In this document: piece after piece, positions 1-10,791 of the stretch
Position numbering within the stretch: position 1 is the first letter of the stretch
Layout: each line of letters starts with the position of its first letter
From: Pasteurella atlantica
GTDB taxonomy: Bacteria; Pseudomonadota; Gammaproteobacteria; Enterobacterales; Pasteurellaceae
Length of the DNA stretch: 64,000 nucleotides
Direction: 5' to 3'
Assembly (NCBI RefSeq): GCF_963693435.1
Contig: NZ_OY856306.1
Span: forward strand, 2,159,679-2,223,678
Made by a program: the position numbers and the translations under genes
Notes under the pieces: model-generated
The model's input: only the letters and a program-made list of their open reading frames with translations
Told to the model about the DNA's origin: nothing
Databases searched by the model: none

Positions 1-88
1 CCAAACCTAAATCAATGGCTTTACAATGACTTGTTTCTAAATAGGAAAGCCACGTTTCTAAAGAATTCGTGGCTTGAGGAGAACTCAT
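1..88 (-). CDS. folC: Folylpolyglutamate synthase / dihydrofolate synthase, N-terminal fragment
   Basis: Only the first 29 codons are in the window; the gene runs off the left edge. The peptide begins MSSPQATNSLETWLSYLE and continues to AIDLGL, which matches the conserved FolC start (LxxWLxYLE...IDLGL). FolC adds L-glutamate to dihydropteroate and folates in the cytoplasm. The ATG lies 8 bases after the accD stop, and accD-folC is a common gamma-proteobacterial operon order, which supports the call. Nothing can be said about the ATP-binding part, which is outside the window. Confidence 0.8.
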   Translation of the reverse strand, partial: MSSPQATNSLETWLSYLETSHCKAIDLGL

Positions 89-96
89 TATTGTCA

Positions 97-1005
97 TTAG
101 GCTGTTTCTTCTGTAACCTGCTCAGTCAAAAGCAATACTTCTTCTTGAAAAGGCGAAGGTTGATTTGTCATTTTAGCGACTAATCCTGCTAGAGTATCTC
201 GCATTTTGCTACGATGTACAATCATATCTAATGCACCGTGGTCTAATAAAAATTCAGCACGTTGAAAACCTTCTGGTAAGGTTTCACGTACGGTTTGTTC
301 GATAACACGAGCACCAGCAAACCCGATTAATGCTTTTGGTTCTGCAATATGAATATCACCAAGCATTGCAAAACTTGCAGATACACCACCAAAGGTCGGA
401 TCTGTCATTACAGAAATAAAAGGCACGCCTTTTTCTTTTAATTTTGCTAATACCGCACTGGTTTTTGCCATTTGCATAAGTGAGAATAATGCCTCTTGCA
501 TTCTTGCACCACCAGAAGCGGCAAAACAAATGAAAGGAATATTTTCTTCTAGTGCTTTTTCAGCCGCTAATACAAATTTTTGCCCAACGGTTGTACCCAT
601 TGAACCACCCATAAATTCAAAATCAAATGCAGCGGCGACGACCGGCATTTTATAAAGAGTGCCTTTCATTGCAATAAGAGCATCTTTCTCTCCTGTTTGC
701 TTTTGGGCGGCATTTAAGCGATCTTTATATTTTTTTAAATCTTTAAATTTTAAAATATCCTGTGGTTCTAATTCTGCACCTAACTCTTCCATACTATTTT
801 CATCAAATAGATTTAATAAACGCAAACGAGCAGGCACTCGCATATGATGATCACACTTAGGACACACTTGCATATTACGTTTTAAATCTTCAACATATAA
901 AATTTGCTGACAACTTGTACATTTTGTCCATACTCCCTCAGGAATACTTGCTTTACTACTTTGAGATGATGATTTTGTACCTAAAATTCTTTCAATCCAG
1001 CTCAT
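97..1005 (-). CDS. accD: Acetyl-CoA carboxylase carboxyltransferase subunit beta
   Basis: AccD is the beta half of the carboxyltransferase that moves CO2 from carboxybiotin to acetyl-CoA to make malonyl-CoA, the first step of fatty-acid synthesis. The 302-residue length is normal. A four-cysteine zinc ribbon is visible near the N terminus (C29, C32, C48, C51), followed by the crotonase-like carboxyltransferase core with the [18 protein letters not shown] and [11 protein letters not shown] segments. It is followed 8 bases later by folC. The last residues are rich in Glu and Thr. I see no anomaly. Confidence 0.97.
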   Translation of the reverse strand: MSWIERILGTKSSSQSSKASIPEGVWTKCTSCQQILYVEDLKRNMQVCPKCDHHMRVPARLRLLNLFDENSMEELGAELEPQDILKFKDLKKYKDRLNAAQKQTGEKDALIAMKGTLYKMPVVAAAFDFEFMGGSMGTTVGQKFVLAAEKALEENIPFICFAASGGARMQEALFSLMQMAKTSAVLAKLKEKGVPFISVMTDPTFGGVSASFAMLGDIHIAEPKALIGFAGARVIEQTVRETLPEGFQRAEFLLDHGALDMIVHRSKMRDTLAGLVAKMTNQPSPFQEEVLLLTEQVTEETA

Positions 1006-1339
1006 TTTTTAACCTTTATATTTCTCTGAGAAAACGATGTAATATTAAACCATAAAATGGCTATTTTGGGTATGTTAAATTATAAATCTTACTTAATAAA
1101 CATAGAGCAAAATTATACTTGAACAAAAAATATACACATTAATAAAACAACCCTTTATTTTAATTTGGAAATAAACTTTATTACCATCGTCCAAGCATAA
1201 ACAAACATTAATCAAATAGTTTTTGTTTAATATTCAACCTTTACAAGAAAATAAATAACTAAAAATATTATAAGTTTTAAAAGTATAAGCTTGTCCTGAT
1301 TTAATAAATATAAATAAAATATCTTAATCTCTCATAGCA
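1006..1339. other. AT-rich intergenic region upstream of accD
   Basis: About 330 bases separate the accD start from the hairpin behind the NhaC-family gene. No open frame longer than a few codons and no RNA gene is recognisable. On the minus strand a TATAAT hexamer (1112-1117) could be the accD -10 element, but no convincing -35 lies at the right distance. Otherwise I see only A/T-rich sequence. Confidence 0.4.
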
Positions 1340-1393
1340 AAGCGGTTAGATTCTTATTAAAATTTGCATATTTTAACAATTATCTAACCGCTT
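1340..1393. repeat. Inverted pair of uptake-signal cores, probable terminator
   Basis: AAGCGGTTAGA (1340-1350) and its exact complement (1383-1393) form an 11-bp stem around an A/T loop that contains the AAATTTGCA part of the uptake signal. It lies directly after the NhaC-family gene on the minus strand. Paired uptake signals working as terminators are well known in Pasteurellaceae; that role here is inferred. Confidence 0.75.
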
Positions 1394-1419
1394 AATATCT
1401 TCAGAAAATAGTGAATATA

Positions 1420-2946
1420 TTAACTGGCTCTCTTTTTAAAGATTAAAATCAAAGTAGTAAAGACTACTGCCGTAACAACAAAACCAATAAGCATTGAGCC
1501 ACTAAATCCTAATGCTAAATAACCTAAAGTTGTAGTGGCTGCGACTAACATTGCATAAGGAAGCTGTGATGTAACGTGATCGATATGATTACACTGTGCT
1601 CCTGTTGAAGATAAAATCGTCGTATCTGAAATTGGAGAGCAATGATCACCACATACTGCTCCTGCCATTACAGCCGATAAACAAGGTAAAATTAATGTAG
1701 GATCTGCATTTGCTGCCATTGATGCTGCTATTGGAAGCATAATACCGAAAGTTCCCCAGCTTGTCCCTGTTGAAAATGCCATTCCAGCAGCTAGAATAAA
1801 TAAAATTGCAGGTAAAAAGCCTGAATGAATATTCCCGACCACTAATGTTGACAGATATTTTCCTGTTTGCATATCTCCTACTACACCATTAATTGTCCAC
1901 GCAAAGCAGAGAATAAGAATAGCACCTAGCATTGATTTTGCACCAATACCCCAAGATTTAGTATATTCTGAAAGGTTAAATCTACCATCAATGATAAGAC
2001 AAAGTGTCGCTACAATGAGTGACATCACGCCACCCACAACTAATGATATTCCTACCGTTGTATTTTCAAAAGCACCTAAGATACTGAATGCTTTACCATC
2101 ACTAGCGAGAGCTTCATAACCCGTATAAATCATCATTGTTACTGTTGCTAAAATAAGTGTTATAATGGGCAATAATAAATTACGCACCTTTCCTTCTTCT
2201 ATTAAAGACTCTTCTTCAACCACTTCTCTATTCATTGCTTCTTTTTCAAAACGTGCCATTGATGCGATATCAAAAGAAAAGTAAGAGACGACAAATACCA
2301 TAATCATAGAAAAAATAGCATAAAAGTTCATTGCACTCATTGTCATAAATGCACCAAGTGGTGAATATTGTGTAATTGAATGAGTGGCTAATAATCCTGC
2401 CACTAAGGTAATAATGTATGCTCCCCAGCTAGAAATAGGCATTAACACACACATTGGTGCAGCGGTCGAGTCAAGAATATAAGCAAGTTTGGCTCGAGAA
2501 ACTTTGAATTTATCGGTAACAGGACGTGCAATGGCACCCACTGCTAAACTATGAAAATAGTCATCAATAAAGGTAAAAAAGACCAAGCTAGCAGCCATTA
2601 ATTTTGCACCACGTCTTCCTTTTATTCTTTTTTGTGCCCAATTAGCAAATGCTTGGTTACTGCCTGAAATACTTAATAATGTGGTTAATACTCCTAATAA
2701 AACAAGGAATAGTAGAATATTTACACTACCAGAATTAAGCCCTCCATCAGTGTAAACCAATGAAATAAAACTATCTTTTATATAAATTAAGCTATTTAAA
2801 ATATTACCATCAGCGAGCATAAACGCACCGACAATAATCCCAATACTTAAAGATAGAATTACTTTACGAGTAAAAATAGCTAATAGTAGTGCCAATAATG
2901 CGGGTACTAATGACCATATAGAATGGGAATAATCAATTAAGTTCAT
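1420..2946 (-). CDS. NhaC-family transporter, probable lysine carrier
   Basis: This 508-residue protein has about eleven hydrophobic segments and the NhaC-superfamily signatures STGTSWGTFGIMLP and GDHCSPISDTTILSSTG in its C-terminal half. By family it would be called a Na+/H+ antiporter. However, a lysine riboswitch lies between its promoter region and its start, and NhaC-family genes behind such LYS elements have been predicted to be lysine importers (the lysW proposal). I therefore infer lysine uptake at the inner membrane, driven by an ion gradient. The SD sequence is AGAGGA before the ATG at 2946. A hairpin of paired uptake signals follows the gene. Confidence 0.85.
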   Translation of the reverse strand: MNLIDYSHSIWSLVPALLALLLAIFTRKVILSLSIGIIVGAFMLADGNILNSLIYIKDSFISLVYTDGGLNSGSVNILLFLVLLGVLTTLLSISGSNQAFANWAQKRIKGRRGAKLMAASLVFFTFIDDYFHSLAVGAIARPVTDKFKVSRAKLAYILDSTAAPMCVLMPISSWGAYIITLVAGLLATHSITQYSPLGAFMTMSAMNFYAIFSMIMVFVVSYFSFDIASMARFEKEAMNREVVEEESLIEEGKVRNLLLPIITLILATVTMMIYTGYEALASDGKAFSILGAFENTTVGISLVVGGVMSLIVATLCLIIDGRFNLSEYTKSWGIGAKSMLGAILILCFAWTINGVVGDMQTGKYLSTLVVGNIHSGFLPAILFILAAGMAFSTGTSWGTFGIMLPIAASMAANADPTLILPCLSAVMAGAVCGDHCSPISDTTILSSTGAQCNHIDHVTSQLPYAMLVAATTTLGYLALGFSGSMLIGFVVTAVVFTTLILIFKKRAS

Positions 2947-3043
2947 AAAATCCTCTGTGTTGTGTTTACAAGAAGATCGAACAAAAAGTAGAAGGAAAAA
3001 GAATTGCTAGAGATGAAGAATTTAATCAATTTAGAACAGATTT

Positions 3044-3240
3044 TACTCTTAACTAGTAGCACTCCATCATTCTTATATAAAAAATGATGACAGTGTTATC
3101 CCTTTCGGAAATAACCCCAACCAATCAAAGTGACCTTCAATTGATTTCGGCAAATACACCTTTCTTCTATCTTCAACGTTATCCACTCAAATAGAATACT
3201 CTTTGTATTCGCACCTCTACGATCTGTAAGATCAAGAGTA
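3044..3240 (-). promoter_or_regulatory. Lysine riboswitch (L box) upstream of the NhaC-family gene
   Basis: Read on the minus strand, this stretch shows the L-box core in order: AGAGGTGCG near the 5' end (complement of 3211-3219), TTGCCGAAATCA in the middle, GGTTGGGG, then CACTGTCATC and GGAGTGCTAC near the 3' end. The outer helix P1 pairs TACTCTT (RNA strand, 3240-3234) with AAGAGTA (3050-3044). Conserved blocks and spacing fit the lysine aptamer. About 95 bases separate the aptamer from the start codon. I see no clear U-run terminator there, so control by hiding the AGAGGA ribosome site is more likely; that part is inferred. Confidence 0.92.
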
Positions 3241-3380
3241 GATTACATTAATAACATTATTTTGACAAGTGCTAAGATAAATTTTTTAGCTCCTTAAATT
3301 CAATAACAAAGTGCAATGTTTGAAAAATAGTAATTGAAATGTAAGAAGGTGTCGCATTATACTTTTAATCTAAATTCATT

Positions 3381-4406
3381 TTAATCTTCACTATTTTCTT
3401 TAAATTCTAACCATTGTTCTTGGAGCTGACTTAATTGTTGAGAAGATTTTTTCCAACGAGAGCTGGTCTGTAATTCTTTCCAGTTAATATTACGGTGTTT
3501 GAGTAAAGATAGATGACGATCTTTATGCTCTTTGGTTGGTGTATATTTTAGGTTATCTAAGACCTGAATAACGCCCTGTCGCTCATTACAAAGCAGTAAT
3601 AAATCACAACCTGCATTTAGGGATTTTTGACTTCGTTCGACATAATCCCCCATAAAACTTGCCCCTTTCATACCCAAATCATCAGAAAAAATAATACCAT
3701 TAAAATTAAGTTGTTTACGTAAAACGTCCTTTAACCAATAACTTGAACCGCTTGCGGGTTGATTGTCACATTGTGTATAAATCACGTGAGCAGGCATAAT
3801 GGCGGAAAGTTTATTTTTCTGAATTAAACTTACAAATGGCTGAATATCTTGAGCAAAAATCTCTGTTTTAGCGCGGTTATCAAAAGGTGTTTCCAAATGT
3901 GAATCAGCAACTACGTGACCGTGACCTGGAAAATGTTTTCCTGTTGTTGCCATTCCCACTTCTCGCATTCCATCAATAAAACTTTCTGCGATGGGTAATA
4001 TCTCAGAAAGTTTACTACCAAATGAGCGATCACCAATGGCTTTACATTGATGTCCTAAATCCAAGACAGGTGCAAAACTCAAATCAATATCCAATGCTAA
4101 CATTTCTACTGCCATCACCCACCCAGCCTCTTTGGCTAGGTGAGGCTTATTTAAAGCAAGAAAAGATTGCATTGCAGGAAGCTGAGTAAAACCATTTCTA
4201 AAACGTTGTACTCTGCCCCCTTCTTGATCAACTGTAATCAATAACGGTTTCTTTACTTGAGAACGAATAGCGTCAATTAACGCCTGAAGTTGTTCTTTAT
4301 CGTAAAAATTACGACTAAAGAGAATTAACCCAGACACAAAAGGATGGGCTAATATCTCTTTTTCTTCTTGAGTCAGTGTTTTACCTACCAGATCTATAAG
4401 TAACAT
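3381..4406 (-). CDS. nagZ: Beta-N-acetylhexosaminidase (glycoside hydrolase family 3)
   Basis: NagZ cleaves GlcNAc from anhydro-muropeptides in the cytoplasm during peptidoglycan recycling. The 341-residue single TIM-barrel form typical of Gram-negative bacteria is complete. The family signature KHFPGHG at residues 157-163 with D168-S169-H170, and SDDLGMKGA from residue 241 that carries the nucleophile aspartate, are both present. The gene lies 21 bases downstream of potC on the same strand, so it may be the last gene of the pot transcript. A 434-base gap with a riboswitch for the next gene follows. Confidence 0.95.
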   Translation of the reverse strand: MLLIDLVGKTLTQEEKEILAHPFVSGLILFSRNFYDKEQLQALIDAIRSQVKKPLLITVDQEGGRVQRFRNGFTQLPAMQSFLALNKPHLAKEAGWVMAVEMLALDIDLSFAPVLDLGHQCKAIGDRSFGSKLSEILPIAESFIDGMREVGMATTGKHFPGHGHVVADSHLETPFDNRAKTEIFAQDIQPFVSLIQKNKLSAIMPAHVIYTQCDNQPASGSSYWLKDVLRKQLNFNGIIFSDDLGMKGASFMGDYVERSQKSLNAGCDLLLLCNERQGVIQVLDNLKYTPTKEHKDRHLSLLKHRNINWKELQTSSRWKKSSQQLSQLQEQWLEFKENSED

Positions 4407-4427
4407 AATAATTTTTTCTAAAGGTTA

Positions 4428-5201
4428 TTAATTTATCTTACTTTTTTTACCAATTAATTGGCTTAAAATAATTAATATAAGTGAGAATACAATCATTAAA
4501 GTCGCCAGAGCATTAACTTCTGGTGTTACTCCCGTTTTTACCAAAGAGAAAATTTTCAATGGCAATACTTCATAACTCACCCCTGTTACAAAAGAAGAAA
4601 TAACAACATCATCTAGTGAAATAGTAAAGCTGAGTAACCAACCTGATACTATTGCAGGCAGAATTAGAGGAAAAATAATTTTGCTTAAAATCGTAAACTC
4701 ACTTGCCCCTAAATCTCTTGCTGCATCAAGCATTTTTCCATCAAAATCACTTAATCGTGAAGAAACCGTTACTACTACATAAGGTAAACAGAATGTAATA
4801 TGTGCAAATAATAATGACCAAAATCCTAATGCCATTCCAACAAACATAAAAAGTGCAAGGAATGAAACCGCCATTACGATATCTGGCGACATCATCACAA
4901 CAAATAACATTCCTCCCACGAACTGTTTACCTCTAAAACGATAACGATACAACGCAATCGCAGTTAAACCGCCAATGATAGTCGCAATGGTAGCGGCACA
5001 AAAGGCAATAGTGACTGAATGTAACGCAGATTGCATTAAAGTATCATTGTTAAATAAACGTTCATACCATTTCCAATCAAACCCTTTCCAACGCATTCCA
5101 TAACGATCAGCATTAAAAGAGTTAACCACTAAAATAACAATTGGAATATACAAAAAAGCATAGACACCAAGACTAAAAAGGTTTCTTAATACACGTTTCA
5201 T
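4428..5201 (-). CDS. potC: Spermidine/putrescine ABC transporter permease PotC
   Basis: PotC is one of the two inner-membrane permease subunits of the polyamine importer PotABCD. The 257 residues contain six hydrophobic segments, and the ABC-permease EAA loop is visible as LDAARDLGASEFTILSKIIFP. Its ATG overlaps the potB stop in TGATG, so the two are translationally coupled. The periplasmic binding protein potD is not next to it here, as is usual in Pasteurellaceae where potD copies lie elsewhere. Confidence 0.95.
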   Translation of the reverse strand: MKRVLRNLFSLGVYAFLYIPIVILVVNSFNADRYGMRWKGFDWKWYERLFNNDTLMQSALHSVTIAFCAATIATIIGGLTAIALYRYRFRGKQFVGGMLFVVMMSPDIVMAVSFLALFMFVGMALGFWSLLFAHITFCLPYVVVTVSSRLSDFDGKMLDAARDLGASEFTILSKIIFPLILPAIVSGWLLSFTISLDDVVISSFVTGVSYEVLPLKIFSLVKTGVTPEVNALATLMIVFSLILIILSQLIGKKSKIN

Positions 5202-6061
5202 CAGCTTAACTCCACCTTTTTATTTAATAGTTTATTGGCTCGGTAGTAAATATATAACATCACTGCCATTAATACCGTTAAAGCGACGCTAATTGCTGAA
5301 CCAAATGGCCAATTACGAGTGACTAAAAATTCACTCTTAATCACATTACCCACCAATAGCACTTTTGCTCCACCCAGTAAGTCTGCGACATAGAACATTC
5401 CCATTGCAGGAAGTAATACTAATAAACAGCCAGCAATAATACCCGGCATTGTTAATGGTAAGATAACGCGTAGAAAACGCTGAAAACCATTTGCTCCCAG
5501 ATCTTTTGCTGCTTCTAATAAGCGATTATCTAATTTTTCAATTGAAGAATAGAGGGGTAAAATCATAAAAGGCAATAAAATATAGACTAAACCAATAATC
5601 ACCGCCACTTCAGTATTTAAAATACGAATTGGACTATCAATCAAACCTATTGCTAATAATGCGTTATTTAACACCCCCTTTACACCTAAGAAAATTTTCA
5701 TTCCATAAATTCGAATAAGTGAATTTGTCCAAAATGGTAAAATCACTAAAAAGAGTAAAAATGGACGATATTTTTTAGGACTTTTTGCAATTAAAAAGGC
5801 AAAAGGGTAACCCACCAATAAACATAATATTGTGGCAATTCCTGACATATACAAAGAATTCCATAATACTTTTGAATAAAGCGGATCAATTAAACGTTTA
5901 TAGCTATCTAATGAAAAAGTAAATTCAACAAGATTACTGCTATCTTTGGTCATTACGCTGGTCACAAACACCAATAAATTTGGCATTAAAACGAAGAAAA
6001 CCAACCAGATAAAAATAACAGCGATAGTTACTTTTTGAAATTTATTACTCGTGAGTTTCAT
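5201..6061 (-). CDS. potB: Spermidine/putrescine ABC transporter permease PotB
   Basis: PotB pairs with PotC to form the polyamine channel. Six membrane segments are visible, plus the EAA loop [22 protein letters not shown] start it at the ATG at 6061 (286 residues, [10 protein letters not shown]) because GGGAGG lies a suitable distance upstream. The ATG at 6088 has no ribosome site and would lengthen the overlap with potA to 44 bases. The chosen start still overlaps the end of potA by 17 bases, consistent with coupled translation in potA-potB-potC. Confidence 0.93.
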   Translation of the reverse strand: MKLTSNKFQKVTIAVIFIWLVFFVLMPNLLVFVTSVMTKDSSNLVEFTFSLDSYKRLIDPLYSKVLWNSLYMSGIATILCLLVGYPFAFLIAKSPKKYRPFLLFLVILPFWTNSLIRIYGMKIFLGVKGVLNNALLAIGLIDSPIRILNTEVAVIIGLVYILLPFMILPLYSSIEKLDNRLLEAAKDLGANGFQRFLRVILPLTMPGIIAGCLLVLLPAMGMFYVADLLGGAKVLLVGNVIKSEFLVTRNWPFGSAISVALTVLMAVMLYIYYRANKLLNKKVELS

Positions 6062-7160
6062 TGTTAAGTACAACCTCCCAACCTTCATACCAAGTCAGTG
6101 CCACTTTCTGACCCACTGAGTGATCGATATTAGGATCGTCTTCATTAAAGAACTCGCTAACTAATACTTTCATTCCGTTACGATCAAGCATCACGTTGGT
6201 TTCTAAGGTCATTCCTTTGTAGGTACGGTTGGTTACGTGACCAATTACGGCTTTAGCACTTTCATTTTCATCAAGCTCTTCAATTACAATGTCTTCTGGA
6301 CGCAATAAAACATTTAATTTTTGCCCTTCAACAACAGGAAGATCCGTATGAATATCACAAATTCGACCTTCTACATTTGCTTTTACGGTTTTCGCATCAA
6401 TACGTCCAATTGCGGTTGCTTCAAATACATTGATTTCACCAATAAAGCGTGCAATAAATAGGTTTTTCGGCTCTTCATAAATTTCACGAGGTGTGCCGTC
6501 TTGCTCGATGTTTCCTTCATTCATCACTATAATACGATCTGACATTGTTAATGCCTCTTCTTGATCGTGAGTCACAAAAATAAAGGTAATACCGAGCTGA
6601 CGTTGTAATTCTTTTAATTCATTTTGCATCTCCTTACGCAATTTGTAATCTAACGCAGAAAGAGATTCATCCAGTAATAACACTTTTGGTTTATTGACCA
6701 CCGCACGAGCAATCGCAATACGCTGTTGTTGTCCACCAGAAAGCTCACTTGGTTTACGGTTCGCCATTTGATCTAAACGAACCATTTTTAACGCATCCAT
6801 TACACGAGGTTTAATTTCTGTATTGGGTACTTTTTGCATTTTTAAACCAAATGCCACATTCTCAAAAATCGTCATATGAGGGAAAAGTGCATAACTTTGG
6901 AACACGGTATTGACGTGCCTATGTTCTGCAGGAATATGAGTAATATCCTTACCATCTAGTTTAATCATCCCACCATTTGGCTCTTCTAATCCTGCAATTA
7001 AACGTAATACTGTTGTTTTACCACAACCTGAAGGACCTAAAATAGTTAAAAACTCACCATTATTAATGGTAAGATCGAAATTTTCAATAATTGTTTTATC
7101 ATCATAACGCTTGGTTAATGAATGTAATTCAATGATGGGTGTTTGATTTGGCTTTTCCAT
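6045..7160 (-). CDS. potA: Spermidine/putrescine ABC transporter ATP-binding protein PotA
   Basis: PotA hydrolyses ATP to drive polyamine import. In 371 residues it shows Walker A GPSGCGKT, the signature LSGGQQQR, Walker [13 protein letters not shown] and the switch histidine in FVTHDQEE, followed by a C-terminal TOBE-type regulatory domain from about residue 240. It is the first gene of potABC. The 214 bases upstream contain two direct uptake-signal cores and no other gene. Confidence 0.96.
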   Translation of the reverse strand: MEKPNQTPIIELHSLTKRYDDKTIIENFDLTINNGEFLTILGPSGCGKTTVLRLIAGLEEPNGGMIKLDGKDITHIPAEHRHVNTVFQSYALFPHMTIFENVAFGLKMQKVPNTEIKPRVMDALKMVRLDQMANRKPSELSGGQQQRIAIARAVVNKPKVLLLDESLSALDYKLRKEMQNELKELQRQLGITFIFVTHDQEEALTMSDRIIVMNEGNIEQDGTPREIYEEPKNLFIARFIGEINVFEATAIGRIDAKTVKANVEGRICDIHTDLPVVEGQKLNVLLRPEDIVIEELDENESAKAVIGHVTNRTYKGMTLETNVMLDRNGMKVLVSEFFNEDDPNIDHSVGQKVALTWYEGWEVVLNNETHE

Positions 7161-7249
7161 CTACTGTTGTTTCCCTCCTAAATATCGAGAATGAGTAATA
7201 ATTAATAAAAATGAATTGAATAATTTTTTATCATTTTTTTGTATAAAAT

Positions 7250-7308
7250 AAAAGCGGTTAATAATATAGTTAAAGCGGTTAGATTGAAAGAAAAATTTGC
7301 AAATTTTC
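7250..7308 (+). repeat. Two direct uptake-signal cores between potA and gmhA
   Basis: AAAAGCGGTTA at 7250-7260 and TAAAGCGGTTAGA at 7271-7283 lie in the same orientation. The second is followed by the full A/T spacer and ATTTGCAAATTTT to 7308. These are signals for natural transformation. Because they are direct rather than inverted, they would not form a terminator. The remaining intergenic sequence is A/T-rich and shows nothing else. Confidence 0.7.
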
Positions 7309-7374
7309 CATAAAAAATTGCAACATAATAAATAATTTAAATTATGCTGCAATTCTCTATTTTTAAGTGAGGTA

Positions 7375-7959
7375 TTAAACGTCTTTCGCCATTTCAAATT
7401 CAATTAACATCATTAGAATATGAATAACTTTAATATGTATTTCTTGAGTGCGATCAGCATAACGAAAATGCGGAACACGAATTTCGATATCTGCAATTCC
7501 TGCCATTTTCCCACCATCTTTACCCGTCATTGCAATGGTTTTCATTCCTTTGGCTTTGGCAGTTTGCATTGCATTGATAATATTTTGTGAATTTCCAGAA
7601 GTGGAAAGCCCAAATAATACATCTCCTTTTTTTCCTACCCCCTCTACATAACGAGAGAACACATATTCATAACCAAAATCATTACTTACACAACTTAAAT
7701 GACTAACGTCAGAAATAGCGATTGCAGGGTAACTTGGACGATTTTCACGATAACGCCCTGTTAATTCTTCGGCGAAATGCATTGCATCACAATGCGAACC
7801 TCCGTTTCCACAAGATAGTACCTTACCACCTTGTTTAAAGCTATTTGAAATTAATAATGCCGCCTCTTGAATTAACTGAATATTTTTTTCATCAGTCATA
7901 AATTTATTCAAAACATCTGCGGCTTCTTGTAATTCACTTAAAATTTGTTGTTGATACAT
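7375..7959 (-). CDS. gmhA: Sedoheptulose-7-phosphate isomerase (phosphoheptose isomerase)
   Basis: GmhA converts sedoheptulose 7-phosphate to D-glycero-D-manno-heptose 7-phosphate, the first step towards the heptose of the lipopolysaccharide inner core. The 194-residue SIS-domain protein is full length. The diagnostic stretch [17 protein letters not shown] begins near residue 50, and STSGNSQNI supplies the sugar-phosphate site. The start [17 protein letters not shown] closely matches the E. coli protein. It lies 10 bases downstream of gloA on the same strand. Confidence 0.96.
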   Translation of the reverse strand: MYQQQILSELQEAADVLNKFMTDEKNIQLIQEAALLISNSFKQGGKVLSCGNGGSHCDAMHFAEELTGRYRENRPSYPAIAISDVSHLSCVSNDFGYEYVFSRYVEGVGKKGDVLFGLSTSGNSQNIINAMQTAKAKGMKTIAMTGKDGGKMAGIADIEIRVPHFRYADRTQEIHIKVIHILMMLIEFEMAKDV

Positions 7960-7969
7960 TGATTGCTCC

Positions 7970-8380
7970 TTAGCTATTACCTAGTCCTTTTTGGGCACTT
8001 TTATTTTCAATAAATTCAATTTTATAACCATCAGGATCTTCTGCAAATGCAATAATAGTATTGCCACCTAACACAGGACCTGCTTCACGAGTAATTTTAC
8101 CCCCTGCTTTTTTTATCGCTTCACAAGTTGCATATATATCATCCACTCCCAGAGCAATATGTCCATAAGCAGTACCTAAGTCATAATTTTCTGTTCCCCA
8201 GTTATAGGTTAACTCAATAACTGCTCCTTTGTCTTCATCCTCATAACCTACAAAAGCAAGGGTATATTTGTATTCTTTATTTTCACTCATTCTGAGTAAA
8301 CGCATTCCTAAAATTTTTGTATAAAAGTGAAGAGAACGCTCTAAATCGCCTACTCGAAACATTGTATGTAAAATTCGCAT
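7970..8380 (-). CDS. gloA: Lactoylglutathione lyase (glyoxalase I)
   Basis: GloA isomerises the hemithioacetal of methylglyoxal and glutathione to S-lactoylglutathione, detoxifying methylglyoxal in the cytoplasm. All four metal ligands of the nickel-type bacterial enzyme fall at the expected positions: H5, E56, H74 and E122. At 136 residues it is one VOC unit pair, the normal bacterial size. It precedes gmhA by 10 bases and is divergent from the membrane-protein gene at 8462. Confidence 0.96.
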   Translation of the reverse strand: MRILHTMFRVGDLERSLHFYTKILGMRLLRMSENKEYKYTLAFVGYEDEDKGAVIELTYNWGTENYDLGTAYGHIALGVDDIYATCEAIKKAGGKITREAGPVLGGNTIIAFAEDPDGYKIEFIENKSAQKGLGNS

Positions 8381-8461
8381 TAAAACTCCTAATTGGGTTA
8401 TTACAAAGTGCTCACATTATGGCATAATACCCCTTTAAAATCATCGCTAAATTTATTTATT

Positions 8462-9271
8462 ATGCATAATCACAGTTCAAAATCTAAACAAGAAATCGCT
8501 ATTCACGCATCACTACCATTAGTGTTAATGCTTTTTATTGAAATGGCATTAAATTTTTATTCTGCGCCAAGAAATAGCATTTTTATCTCGCCTTATTTAC
8601 TTTCCTTTTTTACATTAGGTTTAATCAGTTTTATTGTATTGTGGAAAGGTGAAATTTGTAATGGTCAAAGAAAACGTTTTACTTTTGTCTTAACGTTGCT
8701 TGTCATTTTCAGTATAGGGAATTTTTTATATTCCGTTATATTTACCCCAAAACACTCCCCTGCAATTATTAGTAATTTGGCTGCCGTATTCTTATCTATC
8801 ATATATTGGCGACTACCAAAACCTAAAGAGGAAAGTGTTTATAACACGATGATTTATTGTGCCCTTGGTATTATAGCGGTAGGATTTATCCAATATTTTG
8901 CAATTTATTGGTTTGAGTTACCTTCATTATTTAACTGGTTAAGGGCAAATAATTTTGCTCAAATTTTATTAGGAATATTACTTGCAGGTTGGTTTTTAGT
9001 TCTGGCAGAAAGCCGTTTAGAAGCATTTTTAAAAATATTAGTTAAACTTGCACTTATGGTTGCGGTATTAAATTATATTTGGACAGCCTTTGTGCTTTAT
9101 CTTTTACCACAACAACTCATTAATTATGTAACAGTAAGCGGTTACTTTATTATACAATTTTGCATTTTAGCTATGTTGGGTTGGCTATTATTAGGAAAAA
9201 ATATTAAAAATATGACCGCTTGGACAATCGCAACTTTTATGGCAATTTTATACCCTTTTATAAACGTCTAA
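8462..9271 (+). CDS. Multi-spanning membrane protein of unknown function
   Basis: I do not recognise this 269-residue protein. It has about eight hydrophobic segments, a short basic N terminus (MHNHSSKSKQ) and few charged residues between the segments, so it should be an inner-membrane protein. I chose the ATG at 8462 because a likely -10 hexamer CATAAT lies near 8421-8426. An upstream start at 8393 would lie before the expected transcription start. No strong ribosome site precedes either. A bidirectional hairpin separates it from the convergent eno. Confidence 0.7.
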   Translation: MHNHSSKSKQEIAIHASLPLVLMLFIEMALNFYSAPRNSIFISPYLLSFFTLGLISFIVLWKGEICNGQRKRFTFVLTLLVIFSIGNFLYSVIFTPKHSPAIISNLAAVFLSIIYWRLPKPKEESVYNTMIYCALGIIAVGFIQYFAIYWFELPSLFNWLRANNFAQILLGILLAGWFLVLAESRLEAFLKILVKLALMVAVLNYIWTAFVLYLLPQQLINYVTVSGYFIIQFCILAMLGWLLLGKNIKNMTAWTIATFMAILYPFINV

Positions 9272-9303
9272 ATAATTAAAATTCAGCCCTAGAACACATA
9301 AAA

Positions 9304-9336
9304 AAATACCACCAAGTTTAAACTTAGTGGTATTTT
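9304..9336. terminator. Bidirectional terminator between the membrane-protein gene and eno
   Basis: Arms 9304-9319 and 9320-9336 pair over 15 of 16 positions (AATACCACCAAGTTT against AAACTTAGTGGTATT). The stem is flanked by an A-run on the left and a T-run on the right, so it can end transcription from both convergent genes. Confidence 0.88.
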
Positions 9337-9357
9337 TATTATGGATTAACTATTAAA

Positions 9358-10716
<1,359 letters not shown>

Positions 10717-10743
10717 CTATTTTGCTTTTTTGTCTTGTAAAAA

Positions 10744-10759
10744 AGTGAACAAGATCACA
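10744..10759 (-). promoter_or_regulatory. CRP-like site upstream of eno
   Basis: On the minus strand the sequence is TGTGATCTTGTTCACT, matching nine of ten core positions of TGTGA-N6-TCACA. It lies between the lpxB stop and the eno start, about 85 bases before the eno ATG. Activation of eno by cAMP-CRP is inferred from position and match only. Confidence 0.6.
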
Positions 10760-10791
10760 AAAAATTTGATCTAGGTTAGGTTTCTAAAGCA

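Noticed and set aside
1420..2946. A plain Na+/H+ antiporter (NhaC) assignment
   Set aside because: The lysine riboswitch in its leader points to lysine transport, so I did not assign the symbol nhaC.
7161..7403. An 80-codon minus-strand frame before potA
   Set aside because: It overlaps uptake signals and the end of gmhA, has a low-complexity product rich in Asn, Phe and Lys, and no ribosome site.
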